Shown here: positions 7,708 to 16,300 of the stretch, one piece after another
Layout: every line of letters starts with the position of its first letter
Numbering within the stretch: position 1 is the first letter of the stretch
DNA from: Cohnella sp. WQ 127256
GTDB lineage: Bacteria > Bacillota > Bacilli > Paenibacillales > Paenibacillaceae
DNA: 64,000 bases
Direction: 5' to 3'
Assembly (NCBI RefSeq): GCF_024519285.1
Contig: NZ_JAMZCY010000009.1
Span: 62,001 to 126,000 of the forward strand
The notes under the pieces: model-generated
The model's input: only the letters and a program-made list of their open reading frames with translations
What the model was told of the DNA's origin: nothing
The model's database searches: none
Translations under genes and position numbers: made by a program

Positions 7708-10700
7708 TTAGCGTTCAACTTTCTCCATCACAAATGCTTCGATAATATCGCCTGGTTGGAGGTCATTGAATTTATCCAGCGTAATTCCGCATTCATAGCC
7801 TTCCGAAACTTCCTTCGCATCATCCTTAAATCGTTTGAGGGAATCAAGCTTACCTGTATAGACAACGATTCCTCCACGCGTAAGACGAGCTTCAGAGTTA
7901 CGAAGAATTTTACCATCAGTAATCATACAACCAGCGATTGTACCCACTTTAGTAACTTTGAACGTCTCACGAACTTCCGCATGTCCGGTTACTTTTTCCT
8001 TGAATATTGGATCAAGCATACCCTTCATCGCGTATTCGATCTCTTCGATCACTTTGTAAATAATCGTATGCAGACGAACGTCTACTTTTTCTTGCTCAGC
8101 AATTCCTTGTGCACGAGGCTCAGGACGAACATTGAAGCCTACGACAATTGCGGAAGAAGCAGAAGCCAGAATAATGTCGGACTCCGTAACCGCACCTACA
8201 CCGCTATATATCGTGCGAACGCGTACGCCTTCGATCTCGATTTTCTCGAGTGAGCCTTTAAGTGCTTCAAGTGAGCCTTGAACGTCAGCCTTAAGGATAA
8301 CGTTAAGCTCCTTGATGTCGCCTTCCTTGATTTTGCTGAAAAGATCTTCCAGCGTAACCGTTTGGTTGGCTTTCACTTGCGATTGACGTGTTTTGATGGA
8401 ACGCTTATCAGCGATTTCACGTGCTTTACGCTCGTCTTCGAATACCATGAACGGATCGCCCGCTTGTGGTACTTCCGTCAAACCGGTAATTTCTACAGGA
8501 GTAGAAGGTCCTGCTTCCTTAATCCGACGACCAAGGTCATTCGTCATCGCACGAATACGTCCGAAGCAATCACCAGCAACAAAGGCATCGCCCACTTTAA
8601 GTGTACCGTTCTGTACAAGAATCCGGGCAACCGGACCTTTACCTTTATCCAACTCAGCTTCCATTACCGTACCACGAGCACGTTTATCTGGATTAGCTTT
8701 ATAGTCGTTCATCTCAGCTACGAGAAGAATCATTTCCAGAAGACCATCTAGGTTAAGACGTTGCTTAGCAGATACTTCTACGAAAATCGTATCTCCGCCC
8801 CACTCTTCTTGAACAAGACCGTATTCCGTCAATTCTTGTTTCACTTTATCCGAATTCGCACCCGGTTTGTCGATTTTATTAACGGCAACGATAATCGGCA
8901 CGTTTGCTGCTTTTGCATGAGCAATAGCTTCTACGGTTTGTGGCATAACACCATCATCCGCAGCGACAACTAGAACCGTAATATCGGTTACTTGTGCACC
9001 ACGAGCACGCATCGTCGTGAACGCTTCATGACCCGGTGTATCCAGGAATGAAATTTTCTTACCGTTGATTTCAACTTGGTATGCTCCGATATGCTGTGTA
9101 ATCCCACCGGCTTCGCCACTTGCAACCTTCGTCTCACGAATGGCATCAAGCAATGTTGTTTTACCATGGTCAACGTGACCCATTATGGTAACAACTGGAG
9201 GACGGGATACCAAAGCATCCGGATCGTCGTTTTCTTCGATTGTCTCGAATTGCGTATCTTCGACAGCGATTTTCACTTCGACCTCTATACCGTATTCGGA
9301 AACAACTAGAAGAACAGTATCCAAGTCAAGATCTTGGTTAATTGTTGCCATGACACCCATCATCAAGAGCTTCTTGATAACCTCGGATGCATCCTTATGC
9401 AACAATTTCGCTAATTCACCAACAGTCATATTACCGCGAACGATAACCTTCTTCGGTGTATTGTCGATTTTTTCCCGTGGCGGCTGATTGCTCTTACGAG
9501 CATTTTTACCACCCTTACCTTTAGCGCCTCTATAGTTACCGCCTCTGCTATCATCGAAACGGCTATTCGTATCTTTACGTTTACCCGCTGCGCCAGGACC
9601 ACCGGCACGGTTGAAATCACCTTCTGTACGCCCTTTAGCATCACCACGAGCTGCTGGACGGCTGCTATCGCCTGGACGACCACCGCGTGCACCTGCTGCT
9701 GAAGGAGCTGGACTACGGCCTGCACCTACACCTTGGCCAGGACGACTTGCTGCCGCACTGCTCATCCCGCCGCCTTGTGGACGACTTCCGCCACCACTGC
9801 TGTATCCACCTTGACCGCCGCCTTGTGGACGACTTCCGCCACCACTGCTGTATCCGCCTTGACCGCTACCTTGTGGACGACTTCCGCCACTGCTGTATCC
9901 GCCTTGACCGCTACCTTGTGGACGACTTCCGCCACTGCTGTATCCGCCTTGACCACTACCTTGTGGACGACTTCCGCCACTGCTGTATCCGCCTTGACCG
10001 CTACCTTGTGGACGACTTCCGCCACTGCTGTATCCGCCTTGACCGCTACCTTGTGGGCGACTTCCGCCACTGCTGTATCCGCCTTGGCCGCTACCCTGTG
10101 GACGACTTCCGCCACTGCTGTATCCGCCTTGACCGCTACCTTGCGGACGACTTCCACCCGTGCTGCTAGTCCCGCCTTGGCTGCCTTGTGGGCGATTATA
10201 TCCGCCTTGGCTGCCTTGACCTTGTGGACGATTACCACCCGTGCTACTTCCACCTTGCGGACGGTTTCCGCCTTCACGTTGGTTATAGCTACCTTGAGGG
10301 CGATTACTGCCTTCACGGTTTCCTTGACCTTGCGGGCGGGGAGCTTGACCTTGTGAAGGAGCAGCGCTTGTTGGTGCAGCGTTCGTAGTAGCCACTGGCG
10401 CTGAAGCTGGTGCCGAAGAAGCTGACTCCGTTGGTGCTGAAGCTGCTGGAGCAGATGGTGCCGCTTGAGGAGCCGACACTGGTGTTGCTGGCGCTGATGC
10501 TACAGGTGCTGCCGCAGCTGCTGGACGAGTTTCTTGTGTTGGTTGACCTTGTACGCTAGCAGTTGGCGCGCTTGAAGAAGCAGGAGCGCTTGATTGCGCT
10601 GCTGCAGGCTTCGACGCTTGAGCCATTTTCGCAGCTGCATTTGCTTTAATATCGCGGAAAAACTTCTCAACAGCCCCAGTCATCCCATTTTCCATGACGC

Positions 10701-10833
10701 TCATATGGTTGTTAACTGGCATGTTCATTCTTTTGAGTATCGTAATAACTTCTTTGCTGCTCATGTTAAGCTGCTTGGCATATTCGTAAACTCTGAGCTT
10801 ATCCTTATTATCTGTACTTTCTTGTTTACTCAA
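7708..10833 (-). CDS. infB: Translation initiation factor IF-2 with expanded repeat-rich N-terminus
   Basis: 1041 residues, against about 716 in B. subtilis. GTPase that places initiator tRNA on the 30S subunit and joins subunits. An IF2_N helix bundle lies at residues 12-50 (YEYAKQLNMSSKEVITILKRM cut short here), then an A/P/S-rich stretch to about 170, a G/R/Q/S-rich tract to about 450 holding a 15-residue tandem repeat (about 220-356), a second IF2_N region near 465, and the G domain with GHVDHGKTT near 550, DTPGHEAF and NKIDK, then the C-terminal beta-barrels. The TTG start lies inside the ylxQ stop region (8-nt overlap) behind GGAGGTGGAG. The low-complexity tract is likely disordered. 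Confidence 0.97.
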   Translation of the reverse strand: MSKQESTDNKDKLRVYEYAKQLNMSSKEVITILKRMNMPVNNHMSVMENGMTGAVEKFFRDIKANAAAKMAQASKPAAAQSSAPASSSAPTASVQGQPTQETRPAAAAAPVASAPATPVSAPQAAPSAPAASAPTESASSAPASAPVATTNAAPTSAAPSQGQAPRPQGQGNREGSNRPQGSYNQREGGNRPQGGSSTGGNRPQGQGSQGGYNRPQGSQGGTSSTGGSRPQGSGQGGYSSGGSRPQGSGQGGYSSGGSRPQGSGQGGYSSGGSRPQGSGQGGYSSGGSRPQGSGQGGYSSGGSRPQGSGQGGYSSGGSRPQGSGQGGYSSGGGSRPQGGGQGGYSSGGGSRPQGGGMSSAAASRPGQGVGAGRSPAPSAAGARGGRPGDSSRPAARGDAKGRTEGDFNRAGGPGAAGKRKDTNSRFDDSRGGNYRGAKGKGGKNARKSNQPPREKIDNTPKKVIVRGNMTVGELAKLLHKDASEVIKKLLMMGVMATINQDLDLDTVLLVVSEYGIEVEVKIAVEDTQFETIEENDDPDALVSRPPVVTIMGHVDHGKTTLLDAIRETKVASGEAGGITQHIGAYQVEINGKKISFLDTPGHEAFTTMRARGAQVTDITVLVVAADDGVMPQTVEAIAHAKAANVPIIVAVNKIDKPGANSDKVKQELTEYGLVQEEWGGDTIFVEVSAKQRLNLDGLLEMILLVAEMNDYKANPDKRARGTVMEAELDKGKGPVARILVQNGTLKVGDAFVAGDCFGRIRAMTNDLGRRIKEAGPSTPVEITGLTEVPQAGDPFMVFEDERKAREIADKRSIKTRQSQVKANQTVTLEDLFSKIKEGDIKELNVILKADVQGSLEALKGSLEKIEIEGVRVRTIYSGVGAVTESDIILASASSAIVVGFNVRPEPRAQGIAEQEKVDVRLHTIIYKVIEEIEYAMKGMLDPIFKEKVTGHAEVRETFKVTKVGTIAGCMITDGKILRNSEARLTRGGIVVYTGKLDSLKRFKDDAKEVSEGYECGITLDKFNDLQPGDIIEAFVMEKVER
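9763..10175. repeat. 45-bp tandem repeat inside infB
   Basis: Seven 45-bp units begin at 9861, 9906, 9951, 9996, 10041, 10086 and 10131 and differ from one another by only one or a few bases; two 48-bp variants precede them at about 9763-9860. Each unit encodes GGSRPQGSGQGGYSS (variants GGGSRPQGGGQGGYSS). The unit length is a multiple of three, so gain or loss keeps the frame. The near identity suggests recent duplication by slippage or recombination. Confidence 0.95.
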
Positions 10834-11158
10834 TATTCTCCACCTCCGAGTGTTGACCCCAACCGACGGCTAGCATGTCGGCAAAACCCCGATCCGTTAC
10901 AGCGAATAATACTCGCTCAGGCTTGCCTACAGCAGATCCCAGTTCGAATCGGGTAAAACCTACTAACAATGGAACATTATAGCTTTTGCATTTGTCCGTA
11001 ACCTTCTTCGTCGTATTACCAGATGCATCTCCAGCGAGCAAGACAAGCTTAGCTTCACCCGATCTAATCGCTTTGAGCACAATTTCTTCTCCGCTAATTA
11101 GCTTACCTGCTCTAGTCGCCAAACCTAGTCGGGATAAAACTTTATTCCCTTTCGTCAT
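10826..11158 (-). CDS. ylxQ: YlxQ, L7Ae-family RNA-binding protein
   Basis: 110 residues with the L7Ae/L30e/Gadd45 fold signature: LGLATRAGKLISGEEIVLKAIRSG at the start and LVLLAGDASGNTTKKVTDKC following, the usual kink-turn-binding family layout. It is thought to bind RNA, but its exact target in Firmicutes is not settled. The ATG at 11158 lies inside the end of ylxR (17-nt overlap) and its own end overlaps the infB start by 8 nt, so the three are translationally coupled. Confidence 0.9.
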   Translation of the reverse strand: MTKGNKVLSRLGLATRAGKLISGEEIVLKAIRSGEAKLVLLAGDASGNTTKKVTDKCKSYNVPLLVGFTRFELGSAVGKPERVLFAVTDRGFADMLAVGWGQHSEVENIE

Positions 11159-11462
11159 CTTCGCTCACTAGCTCCTTGCCAGCCTGGAACTCCTCTTCAA
11201 CCTGAATGAATTCGGCTTCCAGTTGATCGTATATATCCGCATCGACCGGGGTCTTCAAGGCGCGTTCGAATGCTTTGGACTTCTTCGCTAGCTTAAAGCA
11301 AGCGACTTTGCCACATAGATAGGCACCGCGACCAGGCTTCTTTCCGGTCAGATCGATTTGAATTTCTCCTTGCGGAGAACGAACGATTCGAATCAATTCC
11401 TTCTTCGACATCATTTCTTGACAGGCCACGCATTTGCGCTGTGGTATCTTTCTCGGTCTCAA
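11142..11462 (-). CDS. ylxR: YlxR / RnpM, RNA-binding RNase P modulator
   Basis: 106 residues of the DUF448 family. Visible signatures are RKCVACQ near residue 9 and GRGAYLCG near residue 44, both conserved in this RNA-binding fold. In B. subtilis the protein binds the RNase P RNA subunit and modulates its activity (name RnpM). The C-terminal tail from about residue 70 is acidic (EAEFIQVEEEFQ) and is longer than the core fold. The start is TTG behind GGGAGGA 7 nt upstream. It lies 49 nt after nusA. Confidence 0.92.
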   Translation of the reverse strand: MRPRKIPQRKCVACQEMMSKKELIRIVRSPQGEIQIDLTGKKPGRGAYLCGKVACFKLAKKSKAFERALKTPVDADIYDQLEAEFIQVEEEFQAGKELVSEDDERE

Positions 11463-11511
11463 GATGATTCCTCCCAGCGTTTCTTAAGAAACGCACCTCG
11501 TAAGCGAATGC

Positions 11512-12609
11512 TCAGTCGATGGATACGCTGTCCTGATGCATCGTAGCCCCGGTCGATTTCGGCCGTCCATATTCCTGTTCGGCTTGTGTTTCGCTCTTAA
11601 TATCAATTTTCCATCCCGTTAACTTTGCAGCTAAACGAGCGTTCTGGCCTTTAATGCCGATCGCAAGGGAAAGTTGATAATCCGGTACGATGACGCGAGC
11701 CATCTTCTCGGCCTCGAAAACGATAACTTCGAGTACCTTAGATGGGCTAAGCGCATTTGCAACATACTCGTCAATCGATTCCGACCATCTTACGATGTCG
11801 ATCTTCTCACCCTTGAGCTCGGTTACGATCGACTGTACGCGAATTCCGCGTTGCCCAACGCAAGAGCCAACAGGATCAACCTCTTCATTACGGGAAAACA
11901 CTGCGATTTTGGAACGGAAACCCGCTTCGCGAGCAACCGAACGAATTTCTACCGTGCCGTCAAAAATTTCCGGTACTTCAAGCTCGAACAATCGTTTCAA
12001 CAGCCCAGGATGAGTACGCGAAAGTATAATTTGTGGGCCTTTGCTCGTGTTCTCCACTTTCGTAATGAAAGATTTGACGCGATCCCCTTGCTTAAACTTA
12101 TCAGTCGGCATGAGCTCAGTTAAAGGTAATGCTGCTTCTACCTTGCCAAGATCAACATATAGATTGCGTAAGTCCATGCGTTGTACGATACCTGTTACGA
12201 TATCTTGCTCTTTATCTACGAAAGCATGATAGATAAGCCCACGTTCTGCTTCACGAATCCGTTGTGTTACAACTTGCTTCGCCGTTTGAGCGGCAATACG
12301 TCCGAAATCCCGTGGTGTGACTTCTATTTCAGCAATATCCTCTAGTTGATAATGCGGATTCATAGCTCTTGCTGCTTCCAGTGAAATCTCAAGTCGCGGA
12401 TCAAGTACCTCTTCCACGATTGATTTACGAGCATATACTTTAATTTGCCCCGTTGTCCGATTGATATCGACGCGAACGTTCTGAGCTGTATTAAAATTAC
12501 GCTTGTAGCTGGAAATAAGTGCAGCTTCGATAGCTTCGATTAGAATGTCTTTGCTGATGCCCTTCTCACGCTCGATTTCGGACAGCGCTTCGATGAACTC
12601 CATGCTCAT
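11512..12609 (-). CDS. nusA: Transcription termination/antitermination factor NusA
   Basis: 365 residues. Binds RNA polymerase and nascent RNA, promotes hairpin pausing and intrinsic termination. The domains are the N-terminal RNAP-binding region (EREKGISKDILIEAIEAALIS), S1 domain around 135-200 (VTGIVQRMDLRNLYVDLG), KH1 (DPVGSCVGQRGIRVQ) and KH2 (LAIGIKGQNARLAAKLTGW). The start at ATG 12609 (MSMEFIEAL) is chosen by homology; the frame is open further upstream but without SD. GGAGGA lies 11 nt before, slightly far. The C-terminus is short, as usual for Bacilli. Confidence 0.96.
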   Translation of the reverse strand: MSMEFIEALSEIEREKGISKDILIEAIEAALISSYKRNFNTAQNVRVDINRTTGQIKVYARKSIVEEVLDPRLEISLEAARAMNPHYQLEDIAEIEVTPRDFGRIAAQTAKQVVTQRIREAERGLIYHAFVDKEQDIVTGIVQRMDLRNLYVDLGKVEAALPLTELMPTDKFKQGDRVKSFITKVENTSKGPQIILSRTHPGLLKRLFELEVPEIFDGTVEIRSVAREAGFRSKIAVFSRNEEVDPVGSCVGQRGIRVQSIVTELKGEKIDIVRWSESIDEYVANALSPSKVLEVIVFEAEKMARVIVPDYQLSLAIGIKGQNARLAAKLTGWKIDIKSETQAEQEYGRPKSTGATMHQDSVSID

Positions 12610-12683
12610 GTCTGGATGATTCCTCCTCAATGCAGGACAAATCGTATCGCGCGAACGCTTCGATTTATCGTACAATATTGATA

Positions 12684-13151
12684 TTAGAAAACAATGGCCA
12701 ACCTCGCGGAGGCCACTTTATTGTAAGGGATGGCATGTTTACGGCGTCCGATCACTACAATCAATGTCGTTCCATCGAACTCGTCCAGCCTTCCTTCAAA
12801 CTCTTTGGCCCCATCAATCTGTTCATAAGTCGTAATAAACACATGTTTGCCGATAGATTTCGTAACATCCTCCGCCTTCTTAAGCGGTCTTTCGGCTCCA
12901 GGCGAACTAACCTCTAGGAAATACGCGTCTTCGATAGGGTCCAGTTCATCCAGCTTCGCGCTAACGAACTCAGAAACACGGCCACAATCCTCAATATCGA
13001 TGCCGCCTTCCTTGTCCACATATATACGCAGAAACCAGTTACTGCCTTCCTTCACGTATTCCACATCCACCAGTGAAAGCCCGTTTTCCTCCAAATAGGA
13101 GGAGGAGAAATTTTCTACGATGGACTTGATTTGTGCAACATTCAAAATCAC
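12684..13151 (-). CDS. rimP: Ribosome maturation factor RimP
   Basis: 155 residues. Needed for 30S maturation, acting on the 16S 3' domain. Family signatures are SLVDVEYVKEGSNWFLRIYVDKEGG and EDAYFLEVSSPGAERPLKKAEDV. The GTG start at 13151 is only 3 nt from GGGGGG; TTG at 13145, two codons in, has a better 9-nt spacing, so the protein may be 153 residues. It is the first gene of the rimP-nusA-ylxR-ylxQ-infB-rbfA-nrnA-truB-ribF run, with a promoter and a leader hairpin upstream. Confidence 0.94.
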   Translation of the reverse strand: MILNVAQIKSIVENFSSSYLEENGLSLVDVEYVKEGSNWFLRIYVDKEGGIDIEDCGRVSEFVSAKLDELDPIEDAYFLEVSSPGAERPLKKAEDVTKSIGKHVFITTYEQIDGAKEFEGRLDEFDGTTLIVVIGRRKHAIPYNKVASARLAIVF

Positions 13152-13211
13152 TTACCCCCCGATGCTCCAAATGGATTCCTGCAGCTATTGATAACCTCAA
13201 AGATCCGCAGA

Positions 13212-13242
13212 CAAAACGGAAAGAGTGGGTTTCCCCACTCTT
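13212..13242 (-). terminator. Hairpin between polC and rimP: terminator or rimP leader attenuator
   Basis: AAGAGTGGG/CCCACTCTT, 9 bp (13234-13242 with 13221-13229), 4-nt loop, followed by TCCGTTTTG on the minus strand. The U-run is poor. It lies downstream of the rimP promoter candidate, so it would be in the rimP leader as well as after polC. Confidence 0.55.
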
Positions 13243-13277
13243 CTGCAGACAGTGATATCCACATGATTACCAAAATT

Positions 13278-13307
13278 AATATAACATAACCTTAAAGCGG
13301 CTGGCAA
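13278..13307 (-). promoter_or_regulatory. SigA promoter candidate for the rimP-nusA operon
   Basis: TTGCCA, 18 nt, TATATT on the minus strand, between the polC stop (13341) and rimP. The leader would be about 115-120 nt and contains the hairpin at 13221-13242. Confidence 0.55.
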
Positions 13308-13340
13308 CCACAACTTTCCTTTGCTTCCGCTCTCTGATCC

Positions 13341-16300
13341 CTAGAACAGCATGAGTTGATTGGATTCCGGCAGCCCCCGGAAGGTCCCCAATCCTGTCAA
13401 AACTTCTACGATTGTTTTACTTGCTTTGGACCGTTGTTGGAAATCTTCAATCGAGAGGAAATCCCCCTCTTCCCTAGATGCGGCGATGTTCCGAGCCGCA
13501 TTCTCACCCACTCCAGGGATAGCTCCAAAAGGTGGAATGAGGCTGTCTCCATCGATAATGAAACGAGTGCCTTCAGAGCGGTACAGATCAACGGATTTAA
13601 ACTTCAAACCGCGCGCAGTCATTTCCAGCCCCATCTCGAGAATCGAAATCATATTCTTCTCCTTGGTCGTTGCCTGGAAGCCCTTCCCTTCAATTTCAAG
13701 CAGCATTTTAAGGATCGCGTCATAGCCTTGGCAAAATAATTCAACATCGAAATCCGCAGCCCTTACGGTGTAATAAGTCGCATAATATTCAATGGGATAA
13801 TACAACTTGAAATAAGCGGTTCTCACAGCAGATATAACATATGCCGCAGCATGCGCCTTCGGGAACATGTACTCGATGCGGAGACAGGAATCGATGTACC
13901 ATTGCGGCACTTTACACCGCTTCATCTCCTCGATCCACTCGGGTGTCAGTCCTCTGCCTTTCCGTACACTTTCCGTAATTTTAAATGCTAAGGAAGCATC
14001 CATTCCAGCCTTATATATTAGAAACAACATAATGTCATCACGGCAACCAATAACCGTCTTAATCGTGCATGTGTTGTTTTTAATCAGCTCTTGTGCATTA
14101 CCCAGCCATACGCCTGTTCCATGTGACAATCCTGAGATTTGCAACAGATCGGCGAAGCTCGATGGCTTCGTCTCCTCTAGCATTTGTCTAACGAATCGGG
14201 TCCCCATCTCCGGAACTCCGAAGGTAGCGACCGGAGAGCGAATTTGCTGCGGACTGACCTTCAAGGCATCCACCGAATTGAACATACTCATAACCTTCGG
14301 GTCATTCATCGGTATTGTCGTTGGATCAATTCCGGTCAAATCCTGCAGCATCCGCATCATCGTAGGATCATCATGTCCTAGGATATCGAGCTTAAGCAAA
14401 TTATCCTCGAAGGCATGATAATCGAAATGAGTTGTTTTCCACTCCGAGTTTCTGTCATCTGCGGGAAATTGTACAGGAGTAACATCCTCCACATCAATAT
14501 AATCAGGGACAACGACGATTCCACCAGGATGCTGACCCGTACTCCGTTTAACTCCCGTGCATCCGGAGGCTAAGCGATTAAGCTCTGCCCCCCGCCAAGA
14601 TTTACCTTGATCCTCCTCGTACTTTTTCGTATATCCGAACGCCGTTTTCTCCGCGACAGTTCCGATCGTACCCGCACGAAACACACTTTTCTCACCAAAT
14701 AACTCTTTGGTGTAATTATGAGCTTGAGGTTGATATTCCCCAGAGAAGTTCAAATCGATATCAGGAACTTTATCTCCTTTGAAACCAAGGAAGGTCTCGA
14801 AGGGGATGTCCTGCCCTTCGCCTTTCATCATCGATGCACAATGAGGACAGGCTTTGTTCGGAAGATCGAATCCGCTCGGCACACTCCCATCGAGGAACCA
14901 TTCACTATGTCTGCATTCCGAATTCAAGCAAAGATAATGAGCAGGCAGTGGGTTAACTTCAGATATACCTAAGAACATAGCAACTACTGAAGATCCAACT
15001 GACCCCCGCGATCCAACAAGGTAGCCGTCCTTATTGGACTTCTTAACCAGCTTCTCCGATATGAGATAGTTGGCGGAAAATCCGAACTTAATAATCGGAA
15101 CTAATTCCTTCTCCAGCCTAGCGATGACATGATCAGGCAACTCATCACCGTACATTCCCTTAGCGGTGTCATAGCACGTTGTACGAATTTCTTCGTCCGC
15201 GCCTTCAATGATCGGAGTGAACAGCTTGTCAGGGAATAGCTTGATTTCTTCGAAACGATCAGCAAGCTCCGACGTGTTCTTAACGACCACTTCATAAGCT
15301 TTCTCACTACCTAGAAACTGGAATGCTTCTAGCATCTCGGCAGTTGTGCGGAAATGAGCATCCGGCTTGCGTTGGTCCTTAAGCGGGCTAAATCCAGTGA
15401 TGCCATGAATCGTAATTTCACGGAAAATTTTCTCGCGCGGAACTAGGTAATGTACGTTTCCTGTTGCAATTACTGGCTTGGTCAGCTTCTCGCCAATTTT
15501 ACAAATCCGACGAAGTGCCTCTTCAAGTGCAGCACGGCTCGCTACCAGCCCTTTATCCAGTAAATGCATGTAGAAATCGATGGGTTGAACCTCAAGCACA
15601 TCATAGAATGCCGCGATATCTTCCGCTTCCTCTTGCGATTTGTTCAGCACCGTCTCGAACAGCTCGCCCTTCTCACAGCCGGATATGACAAGCAATCCTT
15701 CCCGATGCTCGATCAGCTTGCTCTTCGGAATGCACGCTACACGATTCAAATACTCGGTATGAGATAAGGAAATAAGCTTAAAGAGATTTTTTTTACCCAC
15801 TGCGTTAGTCGCATAGATCCCACAATGAAAGGGACGGGTTGTACGCCAGCTATCCTCATTGACTTCATTTAAGGATTGTAGCTCCGTGACCCCACGTGCC
15901 AATGCTTCCTTCAATAATCCAATTAAGATTCCACCTAGCGCAATCGTATCATCAATAGCTCTATGATGACTTTCCAGAGATACCTTATACAAAGATGCCA
16001 ACGTATTTAATCGATGATTTTTCATCTTCGGATGGAGAAATCTAGCCAGTTCAAGCGTATCCAGTGCAGGGTTCGTGAGCAGCGGCAGACCATAACGTTT
16101 GCAAGCCTCTTGCATGAAGCCCACATCAAATCGAGCGTTATGTGCCACGAGAATGGCATCTCCGATAAAGGCAATGAACTCCTTAAGCTTGGGCTCAAGC
16201 TCCGGTGCGTCTTTGACCATATCATCCGTAATATTTGTTAATTGTTGGATATTGTAAGGAATAGGCTCATGCGGATTAATAAATGTTTCGAACCGTCCTA

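Noticed and set aside
9763..10175. CRISPR-like regular repeat
   Set aside because: Units are contiguous without unique spacers and lie in frame within infB.
9687..10356. Long plus-strand open frames opposite the infB repeat
   Set aside because: They are periodic products of the 45-bp repeat read in the wrong strand and frame, with no start signal or known family.
12610..12675. Longer NusA N-terminus
   Set aside because: The frame is open to 12675 but lacks SD and homology; the family begins at MSMEFIEAL.
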